This document shows positions 38,356-46,324 of a stretch of DNA of 49,540 nucleotides, piece after piece; position 1 is the first letter of the stretch; each line of letters begins with the position of its first letter. The translations under genes and the position numbers were made by a program. The notes under the pieces were generated by a model, which was given only the letters and a program-made list of their open reading frames with translations, was not told the DNA's origin and did no database searches. The stretch covers positions 1-49,540 of the forward strand of contig NZ_SMJX01000019.1 of NCBI RefSeq assembly GCF_004348535.1, given 5' to 3'. Source of the DNA: Actinomadura sp. KC216 (GTDB lineage: Bacteria > Actinomycetota > Actinomycetes > Streptosporangiales > Streptosporangiaceae).

Positions 38356-39360
38356 TCAGATGCTGCGGACGGCGCGCAGCGACTCCTTGAGCGAGCCCAT
38401 CGTCGCGAACACGGCGGTCGGCTCGTAGCCGCAGTGCGCCATGCAGTTCGCGCAGCGGTCGTCGCGCCCGCGCCCGTAGGCGTCCCAGTCGGTCGTGTCG
38501 AGGAGCTCCTGGTAGGTGGCGGTGTAGCCGTCGTCCATCAGGTAGCAGGGGCGCTGCCAGCCCTTCAGCGAGTACGACGGGATCGCCCACGCCGTGCACG
38601 GGAAGTCGGCCTTCCCTTCGAGGAAGTCCAGGAACAGCGGCGAGTGGTTGAACCGCCAGCGGCGCCGCCGCCCGCCCGCGAACGCCTTGCGGAACAGCTC
38701 CCGCGTCTCCTGCACGCCGAGGAAGTGCTCCTGGTCGGGCGCCTTCTCGTACGCGTACGCGGGCGAGATCATCATCTGGTCGACGCGCAGGTCGTCGTTG
38801 AGATAGTCGAGGACGTCGATCACCGTCTGCGGGGTGTCGGTGTTGAACACCGTCGTGTTCGTCGTGACCCGGAACCCGCGCTCCTGGCACAGCCTGATCG
38901 CGTCCACCGCCTGGTCGAACACGCCCTCCTTGCAGACGGACGCGTCGTGCCGCTCCCGCAGCCCGTCGATGTGCACCGCCCACGCGAAGTACCGGGACGG
39001 CTCGAACTGATCGATCTTCTTCGGGATCAGCGCCGCGTTCGTGCACAGGAACACGTACCGCTTCATCCTGATCAGCTCGGCGACCAGCTCCCCGATCTGC
39101 GGATGCATCAGCGGCTCGCCGCCCGCGATCGACACCATCGGCGCCCCGCACTCGCGGATCGCCGCGACGGCCTGCTCGACCGGCATCCGCTGCTTCAGCA
39201 CGTCCGCCGGATGCTGGATCTTCCCGCAGCCCGCGCACGCCAGGTTGCACGCGTACAGCGGCTCCAGCTCGACGATCAGCGGGAACCGGGTGCGGCCGCG
39301 GAGCTTGTTGCGCAGGACGTATCCGCCGATGCGCAGGCTCTGGCGCAATGGCATCGCCAT
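38356..39360 (-). CDS. hpnH: radical SAM adenosyl-hopene transferase HpnH
   Basis: A 334-residue radical SAM enzyme. The cluster-binding cysteines are Cys38, Cys42 and Cys45 in YACNLACAGCGKIQHP, followed by SIAGGEPLMHPQI. The C-terminal block with RCANCMAHCGYEPTAV is typical of HpnH and its short SPASM-like tail. It attaches a 5'-deoxyadenosyl group to hopene, the first step towards C35 hopanoids such as bacteriohopanetetrol. It is last in the hopanoid operon, five bases after shc. Its stop abuts that of the convergent fusion gene, the two forming TGATCA. HpnG, the next enzyme, is not in the window. Confidence 0.93.
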   Translation of the reverse strand: MAMPLRQSLRIGGYVLRNKLRGRTRFPLIVELEPLYACNLACAGCGKIQHPADVLKQRMPVEQAVAAIRECGAPMVSIAGGEPLMHPQIGELVAELIRMKRYVFLCTNAALIPKKIDQFEPSRYFAWAVHIDGLRERHDASVCKEGVFDQAVDAIRLCQERGFRVTTNTTVFNTDTPQTVIDVLDYLNDDLRVDQMMISPAYAYEKAPDQEHFLGVQETRELFRKAFAGGRRRRWRFNHSPLFLDFLEGKADFPCTAWAIPSYSLKGWQRPCYLMDDGYTATYQELLDTTDWDAYGRGRDDRCANCMAHCGYEPTAVFATMGSLKESLRAVRSI

Positions 39361-39364
39361 CTCT

Positions 39365-41239
39365 TCACGAACCCTTCAGGTAGCGGCCCAGCGCGCTGAG
39401 GGGGAACACCAGGCGGTACAGGTGGTAGTTGATGTAGAAGTCGCCGGGGAATCCGGTGCCGGTGTAGTGGTCCTCGTCCCAGGTGCCGTCCGGACGCTGC
39501 CGCTCGACCAGCCACCGCACCCCGCGCTCCACGGACTCGCCGCGCTCACCGGCGGCGAGCAGCGCGATCAGCGCCCACGCCGTCTGCGACGCGGTCGAGG
39601 CCCCGTGCCCGACCCACGACCGGTCGCGGTAGGACCGCAGGTCCTCGCCCCAGCCGCCGTCGTCGCGCTGGTGGCGCTCCAGCCAGCCGACCGCGTCGCG
39701 GATCACCGGCTTCTCCGGCCGGACGCCCGCCGCGATCAGCGCGGGCACGACGCTGCCCGTCCCGTACACGTGGTTGGCGCCCCAGCGGCCGAACCACGAG
39801 CCGTCCGGCTCCTGCGCCTTCAGCAGCCACACGACGGCCTTCTTGACCAGCAGCGAGTCGGCCATGCCGCGGTGCGCCATCGCCTCGACCACGTGCGCGG
39901 TGACGTCCGCGGACGGCGGGTCGATCACCTCGCCGAAGTCGCAGAACGGCAGCCTGCGGCACAGCGCGCGGGTGTTGTCGGCGTCGAACGCGCCGAACCC
40001 GCCGTCCCTGGAGACCATCCCGGCCATCCACCGCACGCCCCGCTCGATCGCGGGCTCGGCCAGCGGATGCTGGACGCGGTTCAGCGCGATGACGACCTCG
40101 GCCGTGTCGTCGACGTCCGGGTAGCAGTCGTTGTCGAACTCGAACGCCCAGCCTCCCGGCGGGAGCTCGGGGCGCCGCACCGACCAGTCGCCGGGCCCCT
40201 TGACCTCCTCGCGGATCACCCAGCCGGCGGCCCTTTCCAGGGCGGGGTGCCCGGTGGGGAGGCCGGCGTCGGCGAGCGCGTTCATGGCGAGGACGGTGTC
40301 CCAGACGGGCGACTGGCACGCTTCGAGCCGCCGCCCCTTCTCGTCGCGGACGGTGAAGCGTTCGAGCCCGTCCAGCCCGCGCCGGATGACGGGATGGTCG
40401 AGGCCGTAGCCGAGAAGGTGCAGCGCGAGCAGCGAGTACACCCACGGCGGCTGGATGCCGCCCCACGAGCCGTCCCGCTCCTGCCGCGCGATGATCCAGT
40501 CGGCGGCCCGGCGGAGCGCCGCCCTCCGCACGGCCTTCGACGGGCGGCGCTCGTACAGGTGCAGGGCCTTGTCGAGCGCCTGGAACACCACGTCCCAGCC
40601 GGACCTGGGCCGTCCGGCGGTGCGCGGGACGTCGTAGTCCGGGTACAGCTCGTCCAGCTCGAACGGCAGCGGCCGGACGGGACGCACAGCCGCCACCACC
40701 GTCAGCGGGACGATCGTCTGCCGCGCCCAGCAGGCGAAGTCGTAGACGTTCAGCGGGAACCAGCGCGGCAGGAACATCAGCTCGGGCGGCACCACCGGCA
40801 GCTCGTCCCACGGCCACCGGCCGAACATCGCCAGCCAGAAACGCGTGAACACGCGCGTCGCCGGGATGCCGCCCTCGCCGCGGATGTAGGCGGCGGCGCG
40901 GGCCATGTGGTCGGCGGCGGGCGCGTCCCCGGCGAGCCGCAGCGCCACGTACGCCTCGACGGTCGTGGACAGCTCGGGCGGCCCGTCGTGGAAGTTCGCC
41001 CACGTGCCGTCCGCGGCCTGCTGCGACCTGATCCAGCGGGCCGCCTCGCGGGTGTCGTCCTCGTCGCGGATGCCGAGGAACTCGCGCAGGAGCAGGTCCT
41101 CGGCGTCCATCGTGACGTTCGTCTGCAGCTCGCCCTTCCACCAGCCCTCCGGTGACTGGAGCAGGAGCAGATGCTCGCGCGCGGCCTCGACCGCGTCGGC
41201 CGCCGTCCGGGTCCCGGTCATGTCCTCTGTCGCCGTCAT
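39365..41239 (-). CDS. shc: squalene-hopene cyclase
   Basis: A 624-residue class II triterpene cyclase, typical length. The protonating motif is DVDDTAEV with Asp375, Asp377 and Asp378. Several QW repeats support the two alpha-barrels (SQQAADGTWANF, RQERDGSWGG, AQEPDGSWFGRWG, ERQRPDGTW). The WFPLNVYDFACWAR segment is a conserved membrane-facing and active-site region. It cyclises squalene to hopene and hopanol at the inner membrane face. Its ATG shares one base with the stop of the polyprenyl synthase gene (TGATG). Confidence 0.95.
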   Translation of the reverse strand: MTATEDMTGTRTAADAVEAAREHLLLLQSPEGWWKGELQTNVTMDAEDLLLREFLGIRDEDDTREAARWIRSQQAADGTWANFHDGPPELSTTVEAYVALRLAGDAPAADHMARAAAYIRGEGGIPATRVFTRFWLAMFGRWPWDELPVVPPELMFLPRWFPLNVYDFACWARQTIVPLTVVAAVRPVRPLPFELDELYPDYDVPRTAGRPRSGWDVVFQALDKALHLYERRPSKAVRRAALRRAADWIIARQERDGSWGGIQPPWVYSLLALHLLGYGLDHPVIRRGLDGLERFTVRDEKGRRLEACQSPVWDTVLAMNALADAGLPTGHPALERAAGWVIREEVKGPGDWSVRRPELPPGGWAFEFDNDCYPDVDDTAEVVIALNRVQHPLAEPAIERGVRWMAGMVSRDGGFGAFDADNTRALCRRLPFCDFGEVIDPPSADVTAHVVEAMAHRGMADSLLVKKAVVWLLKAQEPDGSWFGRWGANHVYGTGSVVPALIAAGVRPEKPVIRDAVGWLERHQRDDGGWGEDLRSYRDRSWVGHGASTASQTAWALIALLAAGERGESVERGVRWLVERQRPDGTWDEDHYTGTGFPGDFYINYHLYRLVFPLSALGRYLKGS

Positions 41240-42249
41240 CAGTGGTCCCGGCGGGTGACGAAGTCGGCCACGTGCAGGAACTCGGCGCGGACGGGCTCGG
41301 GCAGCCGCGCGGAGACCAGGTGCTCAGCGGCGCGCTGGATGCGGCTCTCCGCCTCCATCTCGGCCCACGCGCGCCCGCCCGCCGCCTCCACCAGCGCGGC
41401 GACCTCCTCCAGCTCGTCCTCGGAGAGGTCGGGGCGGGCGTACAGCTCGGCCAGGCGCGCGGCCTCCGGCCTGTCGGCGTTGAGCGCGGCGACGACCGGC
41501 AGCGACATCTTGCGGGACCGGACGTCCGACAGCGCGGGCTTCCCCGTCGTCGCCGGGTCGCCCCAGATGCCGAGCAGGTCGTCCACGAGCTGGAACGCGA
41601 TGCCGAGGTCGGCGCCGAACGCGTCCAGCGCGTCCGACAGCGGCTCCGGCGCCCCGTCCAGGACGGCCCCGATCGAGCACGAGCATGCCAGCAGCGCGGC
41701 GGTCTTGTCGGACGCCATCGCCAGGCACTCGTCCACGCTGATCTGCCTGCGGGTCTCGAAGTCCATGTCGAGGGCCTGGCCGGTGATGAGCCGGCGGGTG
41801 GTCGCGGTCAGCGCGCGCGCCGCCCGCGCGGACCCCTGCCCGGGCGCCTCCAGCAGCACCTCGACGGCGAGCGCGAGCAGCGCGTCACCGGCCAGGATCG
41901 CGGACGCCTCGCCGAAGACCGTCCAGGCGGCCGGACGGTGCCTGCGGGTCCGGTCGCCGTCCATGATGTCGTCGTGCAGGAGCGAGAACGCGTGGGTCAG
42001 TTCGACCGCGACCGCTCCCGGTAGGGCACTCTCCGGCGGGGCCAGGGCCGCGCGGGCGGAAAGCAGCGCGAGCGCCGGACGCAGCGCTTTGCCCGCCGGG
42101 TTCTTGCGCGGACGGCCCTCCTCGTCCGTCCAGCCCAGGTGGTAGGCCGCGACACGGTAGGTGCGCGGATCGAGCCGGCCGACCGCGGCGCGCAGCGCCC
42201 CGTCGACCAGCTCGCGGACATCGGTCAGGGACACCGGAACGGTCGTCAC
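41239..42249 (-). CDS. polyprenyl (farnesyl-type) diphosphate synthase of the hopanoid operon
   Basis: A 336-residue trans-isoprenyl diphosphate synthase. The first Asp-rich motif is LLHDDIMDGD (Asp93-Asp97) and the second FQLVDDLLGIWGD; GKALRPALALLSARAAL lies near the N-terminus. The GTG at 42249 overlaps the hpnE stop as GTGA. It makes an all-trans prenyl diphosphate. In this operon the likely product is farnesyl diphosphate for the HpnC/HpnD squalene branch, although chain length cannot be read with confidence from the sequence. Confidence 0.92.
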   Translation of the reverse strand: MTTVPVSLTDVRELVDGALRAAVGRLDPRTYRVAAYHLGWTDEEGRPRKNPAGKALRPALALLSARAALAPPESALPGAVAVELTHAFSLLHDDIMDGDRTRRHRPAAWTVFGEASAILAGDALLALAVEVLLEAPGQGSARAARALTATTRRLITGQALDMDFETRRQISVDECLAMASDKTAALLACSCSIGAVLDGAPEPLSDALDAFGADLGIAFQLVDDLLGIWGDPATTGKPALSDVRSRKMSLPVVAALNADRPEAARLAELYARPDLSEDELEEVAALVEAAGGRAWAEMEAESRIQRAAEHLVSARLPEPVRAEFLHVADFVTRRDH

Positions 42250-43592
42250 CGGTCCCTCACCCCCTCCAGGTAGCGGTCTTGGGGGTGTTCCAGGTGGCGG
42301 CGGACGAGGCGGGCGGCCGTCAGACCGCTGCGCACCGCGCCCTCCATCGTGTCGGGCCAGCCGGTGTCGGTCCACGCGCCCGCCAGGAACAGGCCCGGCG
42401 CCCGCGTCGCCGCCGCGGGCCGGACGGACGCGCTCCCGGGAGACTGCCGGAACGTCGCCCGCCGCTCCCGCGTCACGAACACCTCCCGCACGGCCGCGCC
42501 CCGTGCGGCGGGCAGCAGCCGCCGCAGCTCGGGCACGAACCGGGCGCGCAGCTCGGCGGTCGGCATGTCGATCCAGCGGTCCGCGGCCGACAGCGAGATC
42601 GCCAGGTACTGGCCGCGGCGCAGGCCGCTCACCGCCGTCCGGTCGAACACCCACTGGACGGGCGAGCCGACCGCCGCGGCGAACGGGCCGTCCATCACCT
42701 TGCGGTCGTAGACGACGTGGACGTTCACGATCGGGCTCGCGTCCAGCTCGTGCCAGCGCAGCGGGTCCGGCAGCGCCTGCGCGGGCAGCAGCCGCGCCGC
42801 CGCCTCGTGCGGCACCGCCATGATTACCGCGTCGGCGGCCATCGGGACGCCGTCCACCACGACCTTCGGGTCGGTGGTGACGGCCTCCACCTTGGCCTTC
42901 AGCCGGACCGTCCCGCCCATCTCGGCGATCCGCCGCAGCGCCGGGCCGCCGTGCAGCTCCTCCAGCGGGACGAGCGGCAGCCCGATGTCGGCCGCGTCGG
43001 CGCGCCCGAACAGCGCACGGCGGCACACCATCGCCGACAGGCCCATCGCGGCGTCGTCGACCTCGGCGTTCAGCGCGGACGTCAGGAACAGGCCCCACAG
43101 CGCCTGCCGCGCCCACGGCCGCTGCCCGTGCCCGGCCAGCCACGCCCCGGCCGACACGGCGTCGAGCGCCGGGTCGGCCGGGTCGAGCCGCCGGATCGCC
43201 GCCGACGCGCGGATCGCGCGGAGCCGGTCCGTGACGGGGAGCGGCGCGTATCCGGCGAGCGCGGGCAGCAGATGCAGCGGGCTGGGCAGCTTCGAGCGCC
43301 GCAGCCTGGCCGGCCGCGCGGCGCCCGGCCGCAGGACGGGCACGTCGAAGCGGTCCTGCACGTCCACCAGGTGGTCGGCGCGCAGCCTGCGCAGCAGGCC
43401 CTGGTACGCCGAGCAGCACCGGAGGAAGACGTGCTGGCCGTTGTCGACGCACAGCTCGCCGCGCCCGAACGAGTGCGTCGCGCCGCCGAGCCACGGCCTG
43501 GACTCCACGAGCGTCACCGGGACGCCCGACTCCTGCAGCGCGATCGCGGCGCTGATGCCCGCGAGCCCGCCGCCCACGATCACGACGCTCAC
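42246..43592 (-). CDS. hpnE: hydroxysqualene dehydroxylase HpnE (FAD-dependent)
   Basis: A 448-residue amine-oxidase-fold flavoprotein. The N-terminal dinucleotide motif VIVGGGLAGISAAIAL is followed by ESRPWLGGATHSFGRGELC, and the C-terminal FAD contact is GLFLAGAWTDTGWPDTMEGA. HpnE reduces hydroxysqualene to squalene, the third step of the HpnCDE route. The GTG at 43592 overlaps the hpnD stop. Length and gene order support HpnE over phytoene desaturase, which shares the fold. Confidence 0.93.
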   Translation of the reverse strand: MSVVIVGGGLAGISAAIALQESGVPVTLVESRPWLGGATHSFGRGELCVDNGQHVFLRCCSAYQGLLRRLRADHLVDVQDRFDVPVLRPGAARPARLRRSKLPSPLHLLPALAGYAPLPVTDRLRAIRASAAIRRLDPADPALDAVSAGAWLAGHGQRPWARQALWGLFLTSALNAEVDDAAMGLSAMVCRRALFGRADAADIGLPLVPLEELHGGPALRRIAEMGGTVRLKAKVEAVTTDPKVVVDGVPMAADAVIMAVPHEAAARLLPAQALPDPLRWHELDASPIVNVHVVYDRKVMDGPFAAAVGSPVQWVFDRTAVSGLRRGQYLAISLSAADRWIDMPTAELRARFVPELRRLLPAARGAAVREVFVTRERRATFRQSPGSASVRPAAATRAPGLFLAGAWTDTGWPDTMEGAVRSGLTAARLVRRHLEHPQDRYLEGVRDR

Positions 43593-44506
43593 CGCTCCAC
43601 CCCCGAGAGCGCGCGGGCCGCGACGACCGCCTTCTGCCAGGTCGGCAGCGACGCGCGCTGGTTCAGGGCCTGCGCCGGGCGCGCCGCGATGTTCTCCAGC
43701 AGCCGCCGGTAGATGCCCGCCATCGCCGCCGTGCACGCGGCGCTGCGGCGGTCCAGCAGCGACAGCAGCCGCAGGCCCTCGGCGTACCAGGCCCGCGCCC
43801 GCTCCGCCTGGAACCCGACCAGCTCGTTCAGCCGCCACGGCGGATCGACGAACCGGCCGGAGTCGTCCAGGTCGAGGGTGCAGCCGAAGCGCTCCAGGTC
43901 CTCGGTGGGCAGGTAGATCCGGCCCGCGATCCGGTCCTCGCGCAGGTCGCGCAGGATGTTCGTGAGCTGCAGCGCGACGCCGAGCGAGTCCGCGAGGCCC
44001 TCGGCGCGCAGCCGCCCCTGCCCGCCGAACACCCCGAGCGACAGCCGGCCGACCGTCCCCGCCACCCGCTGGCAGTAGCGCAGCAGGTCGTCGAACGTCT
44101 TGTAGTCGGCGCCGCGGACGTCGTCCTCGCAGCCGTCGATCAGCTCGTCGAACGCGTCCAGGGGGATCGGGAAGCGGCCCGCGGCGTCCGCCAGCGCGGT
44201 CAGCACCGGATGGCCCTCCAGCTCCTGGACGCCCGCGTGGCCGCGGAGCACGTCCTGCACCGTCGCCAGCCGCCGCCGCGACCGGTCGAGCTGGTCGAGC
44301 CGCACGCACGCCGGGTCGGGGCCGTCGCCGATGTCGTCGATGCCGCGCGCGAACGCGTAGATCGCGCTCATCGCCCGCCGCTTCGGGACCGGCATCAGCC
44401 GGATCCCGTAGGAGAAGTTGCGGGCCTCCTCGCGCACCACCCGCTCGCAGTGCCGGTACGCCTCGACGACCTGGCCGGGACGCACCCGCGCTTCCGAAAC
44501 CGTCAT
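43589..44506 (-). CDS. hpnD: presqualene diphosphate synthase HpnD
   Basis: A 305-residue squalene/phytoene synthase family enzyme. The first Asp-rich motif is YAFARGIDDIGDGP. The second region is LQLTNILRDLREDRIAGRIY (LPTEDLE follows). NFSYGIRLMPVPKRRAMSAI is the typical N-terminal block. It condenses two farnesyl diphosphates to presqualene diphosphate. The frame opens earlier, but ATG 44506 overlaps the hpnC stop as ATGA and starts a normal-length protein. Confidence 0.93.
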   Translation of the reverse strand: MTVSEARVRPGQVVEAYRHCERVVREEARNFSYGIRLMPVPKRRAMSAIYAFARGIDDIGDGPDPACVRLDQLDRSRRRLATVQDVLRGHAGVQELEGHPVLTALADAAGRFPIPLDAFDELIDGCEDDVRGADYKTFDDLLRYCQRVAGTVGRLSLGVFGGQGRLRAEGLADSLGVALQLTNILRDLREDRIAGRIYLPTEDLERFGCTLDLDDSGRFVDPPWRLNELVGFQAERARAWYAEGLRLLSLLDRRSAACTAAMAGIYRRLLENIAARPAQALNQRASLPTWQKAVVAARALSGVER

Positions 44507-45423
44507 CGCCTCCCCCTTTCCGTTCCGAGGGCTCGCGCCCATCCGGTCAGCAACGTGGGCCGCCGCGGGCGCAGGCGCCGCGCGAGCACGTCGTAGCGGC
44601 CGCGCTCCAGCGCGGTGAGCGCGGCACGTCCACCGGCGACGTAGCCCGCGACGGCGACCCGCGCCCAGCCCGACAACCCCGCCAGCAGCGGCGCGGCGCC
44701 GCCGTCCAGCAGGTCGCGGGCGCGGCCGGCCTCCAGCGCGAGGACGCCGCGCAGCCGCGTCGGCGTCACCGGGCGGGCGAGGTCGTCCTCCGCGCAGCCG
44801 AACCGGCGCAGGTCCTCGCCGGGCAGGTAGATCCGCCCGGCGCGGTAGTCCTCGCCGGCGTCCTGGCAGTGCTCGATGATCTGCAGCGCCGTGCAGACGT
44901 CGTCGGACGCCGCGACCAGGCCGGGCCGGTGCGCCCGGAACAGCCCCAGGACGATCCGTCCCACCGGCGCGGCCGACAGCGCGCAGTACTCCGTCAGCTC
45001 GCCGAACGTCTCGTACCGGTGGACGACCTGGTCCTGCCGGTTCGCCCGGACGAGGTCGCGGAACGGCTCCGCCGGCAGCCGGTGCGCGTGGACGGCCGGG
45101 GCCAGCCGCCGCAGCTGCGGCAGGTGCGGCGTCCGCCCGGCGAACACGCGGTCGAGGTCGTCGTCCACCAGGCCGAGCAGCTTGGCCCGCTGCTCCGGCG
45201 GCGCCTCGTCGCCGACATCGTCGACGAGCCGCGCGAATCCGTAGACGGCGAGCAGCCCGGCGCGGTGCCGGGCGGGCAGCAGCCGCGCCGCGACCGGGAA
45301 GTTCTCCCGCGCGGCGAGCCGGGCCAGCGTGCGATCGTGCTCCTCGAAACTCCAGCCGCCGCGGCCGGTCTGCCGGTCGTCGGAGCCCCTGTCGCCGGAG
45401 CTCCTGGGCGATTCAATGATCAC
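44503..45423 (-). CDS. hpnC: hydroxysqualene synthase HpnC
   Basis: About 306 residues; the squalene/phytoene synthase-family partner of HpnD. Motifs are ENFPVAARLLPARHRAGLLA, YGFARLVDDVGDEAPPEQR and HCQDAGEDYRAGRIYLPGED. It converts presqualene diphosphate to hydroxysqualene. The frame continues upstream to 45591, but that part is low in coding character. The GTG at 45423 follows AAGG and leaves a 25-residue disordered lead before WSFEEHDRTLARLA. It is first gene of the hopanoid operon; the promoter lies in the 249-base gap to the divergent TetR gene. Confidence 0.9.
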   Translation of the reverse strand: MIIESPRSSGDRGSDDRQTGRGGWSFEEHDRTLARLAARENFPVAARLLPARHRAGLLAVYGFARLVDDVGDEAPPEQRAKLLGLVDDDLDRVFAGRTPHLPQLRRLAPAVHAHRLPAEPFRDLVRANRQDQVVHRYETFGELTEYCALSAAPVGRIVLGLFRAHRPGLVAASDDVCTALQIIEHCQDAGEDYRAGRIYLPGEDLRRFGCAEDDLARPVTPTRLRGVLALEAGRARDLLDGGAAPLLAGLSGWARVAVAGYVAGGRAALTALERGRYDVLARRLRPRRPTLLTGWARALGTERGRR

Positions 45424-45516
45424 CTTGATGAGATCGACCGGACCGGCACTAGAGAAACTCTGGCCAAGGTATTGAGTCTTTGAAACGTTGCGCGTCCCGC
45501 CGCAACCGTTCCACGG

Positions 45517-45586
45517 TGAATACTTTTCATCCTCGGTCGGCCCGCGAGGTCCACGGCGGTGCGGTCGGCCGGATGAAAGGCATTCA
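45517..45586 (+). repeat. 70-bp palindromic element, copy 2
   Basis: The arms TGAAT-3 nt-TTTCATCC (45517-45532, then TCGG) and GGATGAAA-3 nt-ATTCA (45571-45586, preceded by GCC) match the element at 12935-13002, with a different interior. It lies between the hopanoid operon and the divergent TetR gene, 20 bases upstream of the TetR -35 box, so it is not part of that gene's leader. It could be transcribed as part of the hpnC leader or act as DNA. Confidence 0.6.
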
Positions 45587-45605
45587 GTCACCGGCCCGCT
45601 GAAGG

Positions 45606-45663
45606 TTGACCTTCCGCCGGGGGTGTGCGATAACAGTGTTACTGGTCAAAAACGTTGTTACTG
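45606..45663 (+). promoter_or_regulatory. TetR promoter with two TGTTACTG operator repeats
   Basis: TTGACC (45606-45611), a 17-base spacer and GATAAC (45629-45634) make a plausible promoter. Overlapping and following it are TAACAGTGTTA (45631-45641, palindromic) and two direct copies of TGTTACTG (45637-45644 and 45656-45663) 19 bases apart. These are likely binding sites for the TetR protein encoded 10 bases further on. Confidence 0.6.
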
Positions 45664-45672
45664 CGAGGGCCG

Positions 45673-46317
45673 ATGAACGAGGAAACCGCAGCTCCCAGCG
45701 CGTACGCGCTGGCCCAGCGGCAAGGCGACCGGGCGATCCGGACGACGATCCTCGACGCCGCCAGCCGCCTGCTGGCCGCCGAGGGATCCCAGGCACTCGC
45801 GCTGCGCCGCATCGCCGCCGAGGTCGGCTGCTCGACCACCGTCCTGTACCGGATGTTCGGCGGCAAGGCCGGGCTCACCGAGGCGCTCTTCATCGAGGGC
45901 TTCGAGCGGTTCCGCCAGCGCCTCGCCGCCGTCCCGCGCCACCCCGACCCGCGCGACTACGTGCGCGAGCTCGGCCGCGCCTACCGGGCCAACGCGCTCG
46001 CCGAACGCAACTACTACGGGCTGATGTTCGGCGAGACCGTCCCCGGGTTCCAGCCCGGCGAGGAGGCGATGGCCACGGCGGCCTCCGCCTACGCGGTCCT
46101 GGAGGACGCCGTGGCCGCCTGCGCCGCCGCCGGCCTGCTCATCGACGCCGCCCCGGGCCACGTGGCGGCGTCGTTCTGGGCCGGGATCCACGGCTTCGTC
46201 AGCCTCGAACTCGGCGGCCACCTGGACGACCCGGAGGCCATCCTCGACGCCTTCATGCGCGGCGCGGCCTCCGGCTTCTTCGTCGACGCACCGCCACCCG
46301 TCCAAGACCCGAAGTGA
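45673..46317 (+). CDS. TetR-family regulator upstream of a carotenoid oxygenase gene
   Basis: A 214-residue regulator. Residues ~20-70 form the TetR DNA-binding domain (TILDAASRLLAAEGSQALAL, RRIAAEVGCSTTVLYRMFGG). The C-terminal part is the helical ligand domain of the TetR_C_33/WHG-like group (SFWAGIHGFVSLELGGHL). ATG 45673 has GAGGG upstream. Seven bases separate it from the oxygenase gene, so both are transcribed from the repeat-bearing promoter, suggesting autoregulation with induction by an apocarotenoid or similar lipophilic ligand. Confidence 0.9.
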   Translation: MNEETAAPSAYALAQRQGDRAIRTTILDAASRLLAAEGSQALALRRIAAEVGCSTTVLYRMFGGKAGLTEALFIEGFERFRQRLAAVPRHPDPRDYVRELGRAYRANALAERNYYGLMFGETVPGFQPGEEAMATAASAYAVLEDAVAACAAAGLLIDAAPGHVAASFWAGIHGFVSLELGGHLDDPEAILDAFMRGAASGFFVDAPPPVQDPK

Positions 46318-46324
46318 GGCCAGC

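Noticed and set aside
38353..38358. Shared stop palindrome TGATCA between convergent genes (also CTAG at 24089-24092)
   Set aside because: A neat packing detail, but convergent stops forming TGATCA or CTAG arise easily and imply no function.
45487..45506. GTTGCG-N8-CGCAAC dyad upstream of hpnC
   Set aside because: Six-base arms are expected by chance in this composition, and the position relative to the hpnC promoter is unclear.
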